From Planctomycetota bacterium (GTDB lineage Bacteria > Planctomycetota > Phycisphaerae > UBA1845 > UTPLA1), in assembly GCA_015654675.1 (NCBI GenBank), contig JAATGM010000018.1:1-64000 (forward strand): a DNA stretch of 64,000 bases, read 5' to 3'. Shown one piece after another: positions 16,443-25,264 of this stretch; the stretch's first letter is position 1, and every line of letters begins with the position of its first letter. The notes under the pieces were generated by a model, which did not search any database, was not told the origin of the DNA, and worked only from the letters and a program-made list of their open reading frames with translations. Position numbers and translations under genes: made by a program.

Positions 16443-17282
16443 TCACGGATTGTCAGAGAAGGGGCGGCGCTGTTGTTCGAGGATGAGCGGGGCGAGGTAT
16501 TTGCGCACGAAACTGCGGCTCGCCCAGCCGGTGTGGGTGCCGGGATTGCCGTAGGAGGCCATTTTGTTGGTCCATTTGATTTGGTGGAGCTTTTTGTATT
16601 CGGCGCGGGCTTCCTGGCTGAGGCCGGCGGGGATTTCGAAGCCGACCGCGCCGGCGGCCGGGCCGTGGCGGCGATCGATGTTGCCGAAGAGCGAAGTTCC
16701 GATCTGGAGGAAGCCGACGTCGGCGGGCGACCAATAGTTGAAGATGCCATACTGAGTGCGGCGGAGCGATTTGGTGAGATTGTGATCGGGGCTGACCGCG
16801 GCGGCGAGGAGGATGGCGGCGGAGAGCTTGCGGTTTTTGGGCAGGGTTTCGAGCGTCATGATAGCCATGCCGCCGCCGCCCGAGTGGCCGATGACGTGGA
16901 CAGAGCGGCCGGGGTATTTGTCCTGATAGAACATGATGCGCTTGGCGAGCTTGCGGGCCTGCTCGAGATTTCGGTCGTAGTCGGTGAGGTTGAGCAGCGC
17001 GCCGCCGGGGAGCGGCGTGTTCCAGTCGTAGATTTCGATGCCTGAGGTAACGCCGCCTTCGTCGAGGCCGCGGGCGATGTCGTAGTTCCAGCCCGACCTT
17101 CCTTCGATGCCGGGAAGGATGACGACGAGACCGCGGGCCATTCGGACGGGGGTGCCGAGGTCGCTGATGGAGCAACCGGAGCCGGCCGTGAGCAAGGCAG
17201 CCACCAGCAACAGACCGAGCGGGGCGAGGCGGCGGTTTCGAAATCGTGGAGGCGGCGGTTTCATCGAGTCTTGCTTCTGCAT
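16443..17282 (-). CDS. Lipoprotein with alpha/beta hydrolase fold
   Basis: About 279 residues. The N-terminus has basic residues, a hydrophobic stretch and the lipobox LTAGSGC. The mature part carries VVILPGIEGRSGWN and the nucleophile elbow GHSGGGG, followed by LAAAVSPDHN. It is likely a lipid-anchored serine hydrolase; the substrate is unknown. Starts at 17300, 17282 and 17264 are all possible; 17282 has AGGT 6-9 bases upstream. It looks monocistronic. Confidence 0.75.
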   Translation of the reverse strand: MQKQDSMKPPPPRFRNRRLAPLGLLLVAALLTAGSGCSISDLGTPVRMARGLVVILPGIEGRSGWNYDIARGLDEGGVTSGIEIYDWNTPLPGGALLNLTDYDRNLEQARKLAKRIMFYQDKYPGRSVHVIGHSGGGGMAIMTLETLPKNRKLSAAILLAAAVSPDHNLTKSLRRTQYGIFNYWSPADVGFLQIGTSLFGNIDRRHGPAAGAVGFEIPAGLSQEARAEYKKLHQIKWTNKMASYGNPGTHTGWASRSFVRKYLAPLILEQQRRPFSDNP

Positions 17283-17335
17283 TGTGAACCTACAGACCAT
17301 TTATTGCGGGAAAGGTTGGCCGAGCCGGTCGGCCA

Positions 17336-18508
17336 TTATTTCGCGGCGGCCGGATGTCGCAAGTGGAGCATGCTGAGGAGCACCCAGGCGAAGAATGATT
17401 GTCCGGCGGCGACACCACCAATGGCGCCCACGGCGAGGGGGGGGAAGTCGGCCTGGCGTTCGAGGACGGAGATGCCGGCGAGGGATGCGCCTGTTCCGAC
17501 GAAGATGACGGTGATGGCAGCGATGAGCCAGCGTTTGGGGTTGCTGGTGGGGCGGAGGGCGGCGAAGCCGCAAATGACTGCGACGAAGCAGCCGATCGCG
17601 AGGAAGGCGACCCAGGCGTATTTGTCCTGAAGTGTGCCGAGGACCCAGGCGGCGGCGACGCGCAAGCTTAGCAGTAACTGTGCGACCGCCGGTTGAGCGG
17701 TCGCAGGGGATATTGCGGCGATTTGCGCGCCCTGCAGGCCGATGAGCGCGCCGACGCAAACTCCGAGGCCAATGCAAACGATCGCGAACGGGGGCAAGCG
17801 CGTGGCTGTTGTGCGGAAGGCGGCCGAGATGCCGGCAACGGCGATGACGCCGGCCAGCGCGAACATCAGGAGCGTCCAGACGGCGCGGGTGCCTTCAGCG
17901 AATCCGATGGCGCGGCGCATGGCATCGGCGCGGCGGGCGTTGGGATCGTCGCCTTGAATTCCGACGGGTTGCGGGCGCACGGATGGTTCGAGATCGGTGT
18001 TCACGGTGCGACGCGGATTGATGGGCGGGAAGATGCTGAATGATTGTTGCACGCCGCGCGCGGGGGCGAGGCCACCGGGGCCGACGCCGGTAGCGGCCTG
18101 CGGAACATTGGAGGATTGCATGAGCGACATGCCTTTGGAGAGCGAGTCGCAAAGGATGAGCGTGCCGACCCAGTTGTAGATGCGGTGCGCGGCGAAGACC
18201 CAGCCGACGGCCACGAGCAGGCAGATTATTCCCTCCAGTCGGTATGACTGACGGATGGCCTGTGGAGGCCGGCGGACTGGAGCGGAGCGATAGCCGGAGG
18301 GCGCGGTGCGGCCTGGCGCCGGGACGGCGGTGGTGCGAATCGGCGTGAGCGGATAGGTCGGCGATTCGGATTTGGGCGGAGGCGCGACGGCTGCGACGAT
18401 GTTGGAACGGACTGGAGCTGGTTTGTCGTCGACCGGTGTGAGGGCGATCACCGGGACGGCAGCGGGGCGCGGTTCGGGTTGGTTCTCGTCGGTCAGTTGG
18501 TCGGCCAT
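17336..18508 (-). CDS. Pro-rich polytopic membrane protein, unrecognised
   Basis: 390 residues. A Pro/Ala-rich cytoplasmic N-terminus (about 1-90) is followed by one hydrophobic segment near 95, an extramembrane linker, and four or five further segments from about residue 215 to the end (WTLLMFALAGVIAVAGI, FAIVCIGLGVCVGALIGL, WVAFLAIGCFVAVICGF, WLIAAITVIFVGTGASL, FFAWVLLSML). I recognise no family. It overlaps the 3' end of the M16 peptidase gene by 16 bases and probably shares its transcript. Confidence 0.7.
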   Translation of the reverse strand: MADQLTDENQPEPRPAAVPVIALTPVDDKPAPVRSNIVAAVAPPPKSESPTYPLTPIRTTAVPAPGRTAPSGYRSAPVRRPPQAIRQSYRLEGIICLLVAVGWVFAAHRIYNWVGTLILCDSLSKGMSLMQSSNVPQAATGVGPGGLAPARGVQQSFSIFPPINPRRTVNTDLEPSVRPQPVGIQGDDPNARRADAMRRAIGFAEGTRAVWTLLMFALAGVIAVAGISAAFRTTATRLPPFAIVCIGLGVCVGALIGLQGAQIAAISPATAQPAVAQLLLSLRVAAAWVLGTLQDKYAWVAFLAIGCFVAVICGFAALRPTSNPKRWLIAAITVIFVGTGASLAGISVLERQADFPPLAVGAIGGVAAGQSFFAWVLLSMLHLRHPAAAK

Positions 18509-19731
18509 TTCCGGGGCCCCACACTGACGAGGTAGTGCGGTCCGTCGATCGGCCAGCGGCGGACGTAGTCGCGGATCTTGTCGGTTGAGACGGCGTCGAC
18601 GGCGGCGAGGCGCTCTTCGACGGAGCGCGGCCGACCGACCATGTCGACATCGTGGGCGATTTGCATGAGTCGATGGTAGGGGGCCTCGGCTTCAGTGGCC
18701 AGCGCGGTGCGGCGGCGGTTTTTGACGCGTTGCAACTCGTGATCCTTGACGCCGTCTTTGACGACGAGGTCGATTTCGCGGCGGATTGCTTCAGCGAGGC
18801 GTTCGCAATTGGGCGGCTCGCAGAAGCCATAGAGCATCATGATGCCGGTGTCGCAGTAGTCGATTCGATAGGCGGCGGCGACGGGGGCGACGCCGGCCTG
18901 GACGATCTTCCAGTAGAAACGCGAGTTCTGCCCGCCGAGGATGGCGGCGAGGGCTTCGGCGGTTTCGTCGTCTTCATGCGTCGCTGAGGGGGCGGGCATG
19001 ATCATGGCGATGGCCTGTTGTTTGAAGCGGTCCATCTGGGCGACGGTGACGCCATCGGTGTTGAGCTTAGGCGCGGTGCGTTGCGGGCGTGGGCCGGCCG
19101 ATGGCCAACTGCCGCAATGGCGTTCGGCAACGCGGACGGCCTCGTCGGGCGTCACTTTGCCGGCGGCGATGAGAATCATGTTGGCAGGGTTGTAGCGCTG
19201 GCTGAAATAGCCGTGCATCTGATCGCGGCTGAGATCGGAGACGGTTTTGGTTGAGCCGAGGACGGGCCATTCGAGCGGGTGGCCGGCGAAGACTTTTTCG
19301 TGGGCGATGTCGTAGAGGTGGCGATCGATTTGATCGTCGGACATCGCAATTTCTTCGAGGATGACTTTCTTTTCGGTCTCGAATTCTCCGGGTGGGATGA
19401 CGGAGCGCATCATGTCGGCCAGTAGTTCGACCTGTTTGTCGAAGTCGGCCTTGCGGACCCAGCCAAAATAGAAGGTTTTCTCTTTCGAGGTGAAGGCGTT
19501 GTAGGTGCTGCCCATGTTGTCGAAGTCGATGGTGATCTGCTGCCAGGGGCGCTTGGGCGTCCCCTTGAAGCACATGTGCTCCAAGAAGTGAGAGACGCCG
19601 GCGAGGGGCGAGGTTTCGTCGCGAGCGCCGGTGCGGACGAGGAATCCGGCGGCGGCCGACGAGACGTCGGGCATGGTTTCGACGACGACGGTGAGGCCGT
19701 TGGCGAGTTTTTGCTGGAAGAAGCTGGACAT
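18493..19731 (-). CDS. M16B zinc peptidase, active subunit
   Basis: 412 residues. It begins MSSFFQQKLANGLTVVVE and has the inverted zinc motif HFLEH (SHFLEHMCFKGTPKR near residues 45-55), with the distal Glu region about 75 residues later. The start at 19731 is chosen because the M16 fold begins there; the longer frame to 19944 overlaps the upstream partner. The neighbouring upstream gene is an M16 homolog without the zinc motif, so the two likely form a heterodimer like other bacterial M16B pairs and mitochondrial processing peptidase. Confidence 0.88.
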   Translation of the reverse strand: MSSFFQQKLANGLTVVVETMPDVSSAAAGFLVRTGARDETSPLAGVSHFLEHMCFKGTPKRPWQQITIDFDNMGSTYNAFTSKEKTFYFGWVRKADFDKQVELLADMMRSVIPPGEFETEKKVILEEIAMSDDQIDRHLYDIAHEKVFAGHPLEWPVLGSTKTVSDLSRDQMHGYFSQRYNPANMILIAAGKVTPDEAVRVAERHCGSWPSAGPRPQRTAPKLNTDGVTVAQMDRFKQQAIAMIMPAPSATHEDDETAEALAAILGGQNSRFYWKIVQAGVAPVAAAYRIDYCDTGIMMLYGFCEPPNCERLAEAIRREIDLVVKDGVKDHELQRVKNRRRTALATEAEAPYHRLMQIAHDVDMVGRPRSVEERLAAVDAVSTDKIRDYVRRWPIDGPHYLVSVGPRKWPTN

Positions 19732-19759
19732 AGGCCCTCTCGCATTCATTGATCGCGGT

Positions 19760-21043
19760 TCACGCGCCGGCCATGGCGGCCTCGGGTCCGAGCGTGACGA
19801 CGCACAATTCTTTTCGGGGGTGGTCGGCCAGATATTTCTGGATGTCCTTGATGGTAACGGCGAGGACTTCGGCGTTTTTCTCTTCGAGTCGGACAGGGCG
19901 ATTGAAGTAGAAGAGATCGGAGCCGAGTTCGCTGACGCGGGCACGGGTCATGTCGCCGTGAGTGTCGGAGCGGGCGACGATGAGGGTCTTGGCGCGATTG
20001 AGCTCGTCCTCGGTCAGGTCTTCCGCGAGGCGGTCGACTTCACGAAGAAGGGTTCGGTAGGTCTGTTCGCAGCGGGCAGGCGTGGACGACGCGCCGAGGT
20101 GGATCATGCCGCTGGTGCGCGGGTGCTCGTGCCATGCGCCGACCCAATAGACGAGGCCCTGCTTTTCGCGGACTTCGGTGAAGAGACGCGAACTCATGCC
20201 ATCGCCAAGGAGCGAGAGCATGACGCGCTCGACCGGGTGGGTTTTGTCGGTCATGGGGACGCCGGGCCAGCAGATGCCGATGTGCTGCTGTTCGAGTTCC
20301 TTGTGGTAGTGCCAGCGGCCGGTGGAGAAGTCGGGTCGCGGGTCCGGGGCGGGCGAGCCGGTTGCGGCGAGCCCGGCGAGCGCGGTTTCAAATTTGTCGG
20401 CGAGTCGATTGGGGTCGATCGGGCCGGCGATGACGATCTGCATGCGGCGCGGGGTGAAGTTGGACTTCCAGAAATCGATGATGTCGGCGCGGGTGATGCG
20501 TGCGAGGGTTTCGCGTTCGCCGTAGGCGTGGCGTCCGAGGATGGGGCCGTAGGCGTGTTTGAGCATGAGCTTGCGCGAGAGTTCGCCGGGGTCGTCTTCG
20601 AGGGCGGTTAGTTCCTGTTGAGCGAGTTCGATGCCGACGCGGCAAGAGTCTTCCGGAAAGGTTGGCGTGCGGATCATTTCGGCGGCGAGGTCGATCGATT
20701 GATCGAGGAAGTCGGGCATGCAGGTGCAGCGGAAGCCGAGGGTCTCGCGGCCGGCCCAGGTGGAATGCAGGGCGCCGATCGCATCGAAGGCATCGGAAAG
20801 CTCCGGGCCGGTGCGTTTTGCGGTGCCTTTGGAGAGGGTCTGTTCGACCTGAAATGCGAGGCCGAGTTTGTCCGCCGGTTCGGCGACCATGCCGGACAGG
20901 ATGCGAATTTCGTATGAGACGATGTGCCGGCCGGGGAGCAATTCGGCGGCGAATTCGATGCCGGAGGGCAGGCGGCGGTGATCGTAACGGGCGGGGGACG
21001 AGTCCATGAGCAAGTTATAACGCGGTGGCAGGCTCGCGGCCAC
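19760..21043 (-). CDS. M16B peptidase-like protein, inactive partner
   Basis: 427 residues, M16 fold. Where the zinc motif should be it reads GLAFQVEQTLSKGT, so the His residues are missing. The C-terminal half keeps SRLFTEVREKQGLVY, the Arg/Tyr pair that in M16B beta subunits binds substrate. This division of labour mirrors known heterodimeric pairs. The GTG at 21043 directly follows the stop of the YhbY-like gene; an ATG at 21007 is an alternative start. The active subunit begins 28 bases downstream. Confidence 0.85.
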   Translation of the reverse strand: MAASLPPRYNLLMDSSPARYDHRRLPSGIEFAAELLPGRHIVSYEIRILSGMVAEPADKLGLAFQVEQTLSKGTAKRTGPELSDAFDAIGALHSTWAGRETLGFRCTCMPDFLDQSIDLAAEMIRTPTFPEDSCRVGIELAQQELTALEDDPGELSRKLMLKHAYGPILGRHAYGERETLARITRADIIDFWKSNFTPRRMQIVIAGPIDPNRLADKFETALAGLAATGSPAPDPRPDFSTGRWHYHKELEQQHIGICWPGVPMTDKTHPVERVMLSLLGDGMSSRLFTEVREKQGLVYWVGAWHEHPRTSGMIHLGASSTPARCEQTYRTLLREVDRLAEDLTEDELNRAKTLIVARSDTHGDMTRARVSELGSDLFYFNRPVRLEEKNAEVLAVTIKDIQKYLADHPRKELCVVTLGPEAAMAGA

Positions 21044-21364
21044 TCAATCGGGGTGGGAGTCGGGGTCAGAATCGGGTTCGGCGAGGGGGTTGTTGGGGCC
21101 GGGGCTGAAGACGGTGAGGACGAACCCGACGCGGCTGACGAGGACGCAGGGGACCTGCTCGGCGAGCTTTGCGCCGATTTCGTCGATGGCGTCGCGGTCG
21201 TGGGCGCCGACGCGAACCTTGAGGAGGGAAGCGTGCTGGAGGGCGTGCCGGACCTGGGCCACGCAGGCGTCGGTCAGGCCGGCGCGCCCGATGGCGAGGC
21301 GGGCCTTGAGCTTGGTGGCGTGACTGCGAAGTTGTCGGAGCTGGCTGTTTGTCGGTTGGTTCAT
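21044..21364 (-). CDS. yhbY: YhbY-like CRM-domain RNA-binding protein
   Basis: 106 residues: NSQLRQLRSHATKLKARLAI, GRAGLTDACVAQVRHALQHA and SLLKVRVG cover a single CRS1-YhbY (CRM) domain, though the usual GxxG loop is less clear. YhbY associates with pre-50S particles in ribosome assembly. The C-terminal tail is Asp/Pro-rich (PDSDPDSHPD). The ATG overlaps the preceding gene stop by four bases and its own stop abuts the GTG of the inactive M16 subunit, making one operon from 22023 to 17336. Confidence 0.85.
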   Translation of the reverse strand: MNQPTNSQLRQLRSHATKLKARLAIGRAGLTDACVAQVRHALQHASLLKVRVGAHDRDAIDEIGAKLAEQVPCVLVSRVGFVLTVFSPGPNNPLAEPDSDPDSHPD

Positions 21365-22023
21365 TTGGGGTCCGTCCTGGTTGTGGTGTCGGTGGCCGGC
21401 TGTGATGCGGGTTGAGAGGCGGTTTGCGTTGCGGCCGGTCCGTGGCCGAAGCGGCTGAGGTTCATGCGGGCGGTGACCTTTCCGTCATGGCGGAGCTCCA
21501 TTCGGGCGACGCCGTAGACTGGGATGTCGGGGTGCATCCAGACGCGGCGCTCGCACTCGGTGGGGCCGACTTTCCAGGTGGCGACGGTATAGCGGCAATT
21601 GAGGCGGCGGCCGGCTACGTCGATGGTGTCGTGGGCGGATTTCAGCTCGGCGCCGTCGGATGCGGCGAAGTCGATGGCCCAGTCGGAGTCTTGTTTGATG
21701 GAGCGAGCGGCGGGCAGGCCGACCGGCATGCCGTCGAGGAAGGATTGGACTTCGATATCGGCGAGGAGGAGGGTGGTGTGTTCGACCCGGACGGTTTGGC
21801 GACCCTGGAGCATGTCGTAGGTGGCCCAGTCGCCGACGACGGCGGTGCGGAGGGGGGTGATTCGGGGGAGCTGGTCATCGGGTGCGGAGGTGGGCGCCTG
21901 GGAAAAAGTGAGGGGGTTTGCGATAGCCAGGACGAGGGTGACTAGTGCAAGATAGTGTCTAGTGCGAACGCACAATCGAGGCGAAATCGTCGCATTATTG
22001 ATGATCGGATCATATTGTAACAT
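21361..22023 (-). CDS. Exported protein of unknown function
   Basis: 220 residues. A hydrophobic segment (YLALVTLVLAIANPLTFSQA) looks like a signal peptide but sits behind an unusual 23-residue N-terminus, so the true start may be later. The mature part contains VVGDWATYDMLQGRQTVRVE and ECERRVWMHPDIPVYGVARM, resembling planctomycete proteins that measure an outer beta-fold, and ends in ATQTASQPASQPATD. No family recognised. It is the first gene of the yhbY-M16 operon. Confidence 0.65.
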   Translation of the reverse strand: MLQYDPIINNATISPRLCVRTRHYLALVTLVLAIANPLTFSQAPTSAPDDQLPRITPLRTAVVGDWATYDMLQGRQTVRVEHTTLLLADIEVQSFLDGMPVGLPAARSIKQDSDWAIDFAASDGAELKSAHDTIDVAGRRLNCRYTVATWKVGPTECERRVWMHPDIPVYGVARMELRHDGKVTARMNLSRFGHGPAATQTASQPASQPATDTTTRTDPK

Positions 22024-22098
22024 GTCTTATATAATGGCCTTATAGATTGCAGCGACAGTTTTTTGCGTTTGCACAATTTTCGTGTTGCGTCCGCACTA
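21960..22098. promoter_or_regulatory. Inverted pair of TAGTGCGnACGCA motifs around a TATAAT
   Basis: TAGTGCGAACGCA (21960-21972) and its inverted near-copy TTGCGTCCGCACTA (22085-22098, 12 of 13 matching) flank a TATAAT at 22030-22035. A related TGCGTTTGCACAA lies at 22064-22076. These could be operator sites for the phasin gene or for the divergent yhbY-M16 operon. No good -35 box accompanies the TATAAT. Confidence 0.4.
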
Positions 22099-22163
22099 AA
22101 CGGCCGATATCATCCGGGCAGAGTTGGCGAGCAGATATTCAGCCATATAGAGGAGCATAAGTC

Positions 22164-22634
22164 ATGGCAACCGAAATGAAAGACACGTTTGATAACTTCT
22201 TCAAGCAGGCGACCGAGACGGTTCAGAACACCGTGAACACGTCGGTGCGCTTCACCGAAGAGATGAGCAAGTTCTGGACGCGGCCGGTCGGCAGCAACCA
22301 GTCGTTCGAAGACGCGCGACGGAAGGGCGAGCAGTTCGTGACGGATGTCATCGGCCTGCTCCAGAAGAACACCGCGGAAGGCCAGAAGCTGGTCGATGCC
22401 CAGTGCCGCAATGGCATGGAGCTGAGCCGCAAGACGTTCGAGACGATCGCGACGGATGACGCCGCTGATCTTCGCGATAAGGCGATGAACCTGTGGACGA
22501 CGTCGTTCGACGCGGCCCGCAAGTCGACCGAGATCGGCATGAACGCCGGAATGCAGCTGATCGAGAACTGGACTTCGTTCGTGACGCGTGCATTCAACGC
22601 GACGGAAGTCAAGAAGCCGACGTCGGCGAAGTAA
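22164..22634 (+). CDS. Phasin-like protein
   Basis: 156 residues, helical and rich in amphipathic stretches: MKDTFDNFFKQATETVQNTV, MSKFWTRPVG, and MQLIENWTSFVTRAFNATEV at the end. This is the pattern of phasin-family proteins that coat polyhydroxyalkanoate granules or act as general amphipathic coats. GGAG lies 7-10 bases upstream of the ATG. A second phasin-like gene follows after a strongly structured intergenic region. Confidence 0.72.
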   Translation: MATEMKDTFDNFFKQATETVQNTVNTSVRFTEEMSKFWTRPVGSNQSFEDARRKGEQFVTDVIGLLQKNTAEGQKLVDAQCRNGMELSRKTFETIATDDAADLRDKAMNLWTTSFDAARKSTEIGMNAGMQLIENWTSFVTRAFNATEVKKPTSAK

Positions 22635-22658
22635 GTCGACGCTCTACAATTTGCACAC

Positions 22659-22740
22659 GGGCCTGATCTGCCCGGGCCGGAACGTCTTTCGACACCTCGT
22701 TCCGCATCGTTCTTGCCCGGGTGGAATCAGGCCCTTATTC
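22659..22740 (+). terminator. Three-tier stem-loop between the two phasin-like genes
   Basis: GGGCCTGAT (22659-22667) pairs with ATCAGGCCC (22726-22734). Inside it CCCGGG (22671-22676) pairs with CCCGGG (22716-22721), and CGGAACG (22678-22684) pairs with CGTTCCG (22698-22704). TTATTCT follows. It could be a partial terminator or RNA-processing/stability element that sets different levels of the two proteins. Confidence 0.65.
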
Positions 22741-22768
22741 TGCGCCGACATGGGTTTGGAGGCATGTC

Positions 22769-23272
22769 ATGGCGCAGTCTGATGATTCTTCCGTTTCCGG
22801 GGCAGAGTCGTTTTCGGGCTTCTGGCAGGAAATGGCCGGGTCGGCGGCGGACGCGGCTCGGGCGGGGCAGCAGATCTCGAGCGAGATGCTGGGGCAGATG
22901 CGACAGACATTCGTCGAGTCGCTGCGGAAGTACATGGACGAGTACGTCCGGTCGGGGCAGTTCTCGCAGATGATGCAAAACGTCCTGACGCAAGCGGTGA
23001 CGTTTCGCGGTCAGATGACGGATTTTCTGACGTCGGCGATGAAGACGTCCATTCTGCCCGAGGTCGATCCGGAGCGGGTTGGGGACGTGGTCCGGAAGGT
23101 GGAGCAGCGGGTGGCGGACCGCTTTGACGAGCTGGCCGAGCGAATTGGCAAGCTGGAGGCGCGGCCGAAGCCGGCGGGCAAGGGTTCGAAGAAGTCGAAG
23201 GTGAAGGCGAAGGCCGCCCGGCCCGCGAAATCAAAGCCGGCGGCGAAGAAGTCGAAGAAGCGGGGGCGGTAG
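22769..23272 (+). CDS. Phasin-like protein with Lys/Ala-rich histone-like tail
   Basis: 167 residues. The first 130 are helical (FWQEMAGSAADAARAGQQIS; MRQTFVESLRKYMDEYVRSG). The last 35 are Lys/Ala/Pro/Ser-rich (SKPAAKKSKKRGR), like the DNA-binding tail of PhaF-type phasins that tether granules to the nucleoid. GGAGG at 22757-22761 fixes the ATG at 22769; the longer frame from 22721 lies in the stem-loop. Role as a granule-nucleoid linker is inferred from architecture only. Confidence 0.72.
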   Translation: MAQSDDSSVSGAESFSGFWQEMAGSAADAARAGQQISSEMLGQMRQTFVESLRKYMDEYVRSGQFSQMMQNVLTQAVTFRGQMTDFLTSAMKTSILPEVDPERVGDVVRKVEQRVADRFDELAERIGKLEARPKPAGKGSKKSKVKAKAARPAKSKPAAKKSKKRGR

Positions 23273-23293
23273 TCGGGGGTCGGGAGGGACATT

Positions 23294-24604
23294 GTGATTC
23301 TGATTGAGCTCGTGGTCGCGGGCGTTCTGGCGTTTCAGGCGGCGGACGGGGGGCGCCCGGCGGTGCGGCTGGTCTCGCCGGCGACGGTGGGACCGACGAC
23401 GCAATTCGCGCCGCACGAGGGTTTGACACAAATTCGCTGGGATGAAGCGCGCGGGCATTTGGGCGAAAATGTGGTCGTTGTGGGGCGGGTCATCCAGGCG
23501 CGGCGGAATTCGGGTGGGGTGGCGCTGTATTTTGACGTTCCGCGATCGCGGAGTTTGCAGCTTTACATTCGGAAAGACGACCTGGCGAAGTTCAACCCGG
23601 GGCCGGAGGCGGCTTACCCGGGGCGGTGGGTGGCGGCGGCCGGATTGATCGATGAGTTTCGCGGGACGCCGCAGATTGCGGTGCATGCGCCGGATCAGTT
23701 GCGGGTTATGGCGGACGAGCCGCAGGCGGTCGCGACGTCGCGTCCGGCTGTGAAGCGCGAGACGATTCGAGTCGGCTCATTCAACACGCTGAATCTGTTT
23801 GATATCTACGACGACCCCTACACGGCGGACGAGACGACGCCGCCCAAGCCGAGGTCGGAGTTGGAGCACCTGGCGGCGACGATTCGGAAGCTGGACGCGG
23901 ACGTGTTGGCGCTGGTGGAGGTCGAGAACCGGCCGGTGCTGGAGCGATTCGTGCGGACGTTTCTCGTGGACATGGGTTACGACGATGTCATTCTGTTTGA
24001 GGGGAATGACGGGCGCGGAATCGATTGTGCGGTGTTGTCGCGGCTGCCGGTGGGGCCGGTGAGCTCGTATCGACATGTGCGATTTCCGCTACCTGGCGGG
24101 GGGAAAACGCGGTTTCGGAGGGATTTGCTGCGTGTGCGGATTGAGCCGGAAGGGGCTGCTGCGTTCGACATGTTCGTGGTGCATTTGAAGTCGAAGCGAG
24201 GCGAAACGGGGGACTCGTCGGCGATTCGGATGGCGGAAGCGCGGGAAGTCCGGGCGGTGTGCGACGACGTCTTGAAGGGGGACTCGTCGGCGCGGTTCGT
24301 GGTGTGCGGTGACTTCAACGACACGTGGGAGAGCGAGGCGCTGCGGACGATTCGCGGGACCGGCGCGGGTGAGTTGAAGAGCTTTTTCAATGAGATCCCG
24401 GAGCCGGGACGGATCACCTACAACCGGGACCCGCATCGATCGATGATTGATTTCGTTTTGTGTTCGCCCGGCATGGCAGCAAGTTACGTTCCCGGGAGTT
24501 TTCGGCTGACGGACGGGTCGATTGAGACGACGGGCTCGGATCACAATCCGGTCGTCGCGGAGTTTGGAACGGGAGTCGGGGTGACGTCGCGGCCGGCGCG
24601 TTGA
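23294..24604 (+). CDS. Endonuclease/exonuclease/phosphatase protein with N-terminal OB-like domain
   Basis: 436 residues from a GTG at 23294 with GGAGGG just upstream. A short hydrophobic N-terminus may be a signal. Residues about 50-140 resemble an OB-fold (VVVVGRVIQARRNSGGVALY, then GRWVAAAGLI). The EEP domain follows with FNTLNLFD, the catalytic Glu in LALVEVENR, DCAVLSRLP, VVHLKSKRG, VCGDFNDTWESE and SDHNPVV. EEP enzymes are Mg-dependent nucleases or phosphodiesterases; with an OB module this is probably an extracellular nuclease. Confidence 0.82.
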   Translation: MILIELVVAGVLAFQAADGGRPAVRLVSPATVGPTTQFAPHEGLTQIRWDEARGHLGENVVVVGRVIQARRNSGGVALYFDVPRSRSLQLYIRKDDLAKFNPGPEAAYPGRWVAAAGLIDEFRGTPQIAVHAPDQLRVMADEPQAVATSRPAVKRETIRVGSFNTLNLFDIYDDPYTADETTPPKPRSELEHLAATIRKLDADVLALVEVENRPVLERFVRTFLVDMGYDDVILFEGNDGRGIDCAVLSRLPVGPVSSYRHVRFPLPGGGKTRFRRDLLRVRIEPEGAAAFDMFVVHLKSKRGETGDSSAIRMAEAREVRAVCDDVLKGDSSARFVVCGDFNDTWESEALRTIRGTGAGELKSFFNEIPEPGRITYNRDPHRSMIDFVLCSPGMAASYVPGSFRLTDGSIETTGSDHNPVVAEFGTGVGVTSRPAR

Positions 24605-24806
24605 CGGCGCGTGCGGTGCGCAAGTTTTTGGTTTTTGGAAGGTTGCACGGTTGCGGAAGTTCGGTGCGCGAGTTGGTTGGATTACGAACGGCGCGTCTGC
24701 CGATATCAGATTTTGAAGGCGTTTTCAGGACTAGGAATGGCGATAATTCCGGACGTTATCTGGGTTTGCAATTGCAAAAAAAAGCCAAAAGGGGCTGAAT
24801 TTGTTG

Positions 24807-24836
24807 TTGACACCCTTAAAGAGGCGTCGTTATATT
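24807..24836 (+). promoter_or_regulatory. Consensus sigma-70-like promoter upstream of small-protein genes
   Basis: TTGACA (24807-24812), an 18-base spacer and TATATT (24831-24836). It is the best promoter match noticed in the window. Transcription would begin near 24843 and run through the first two small genes to the terminator at 25640, with a leader of about 170 nt. The gap 24605-25014 holds no gene that I can support. Confidence 0.7.
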
Positions 24837-25014
24837 CTCGCCCAAACGCTCAGGCGCGAAGCTTGAGCACCTCGTCCTTTTCGGCGCGGAGAGGCCGGGG
24901 CTCGCTGATGAAGCGGTCGACAGGTTCCCAACGACGTGCTTCAAAGTGCGGTCCGGCGAAAAACGATTTTGTTGACGTCTGTATTGGGAACAAGATAAAG
25001 GAAAGGAATCAGAC

Positions 25015-25164
25015 ATGATTCGTTGGTTCGCGTATGGTTTCCAGTCGTTCTACGAGTTGTTCGTGAGCAGCATCTTCGGTGACCTGATCACCGCCGGTCT
25101 GGCCGACACGCTTTTCGATCCGTTCGACACGGTGTTGAGCGCGTTGATCACGTTCTGGAGCTAG
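25015..25164 (+). CDS. Small hydrophobic protein 1 (49 aa), tandem family
   Basis: 49 residues beginning MIRWFAYGFQSFYEL and ending LFDPFDTVLSALITFWS. AAAGGAAAGGAA precedes the ATG. Two downstream small genes encode proteins of the same length that align without large gaps: a Gly/Ala-x-Gln motif at residues 8-11 and a C-terminal Pro-x-Asp...Ser-x-(Leu/Ile)...Phe motif. The protein has two hydrophobic stretches with acidic residues and no signal peptidase site, suggesting a membrane-associated or amphipathic helix protein. Function unknown. Its coding nature is supported by the paralogs, the ribosome-binding site and the promoter. Confidence 0.72.
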   Translation: MIRWFAYGFQSFYELFVSSIFGDLITAGLADTLFDPFDTVLSALITFWS

Positions 25165-25264
25165 TTTCTGACGGGATGCCCTTGGGGTATTCCGGCAGAT
25201 TCGAGCTCGCGCGGTGTGTGAGTTTGTCAGGCATTTAAGATTTTGGAATTGAAAGGATTTTTCA

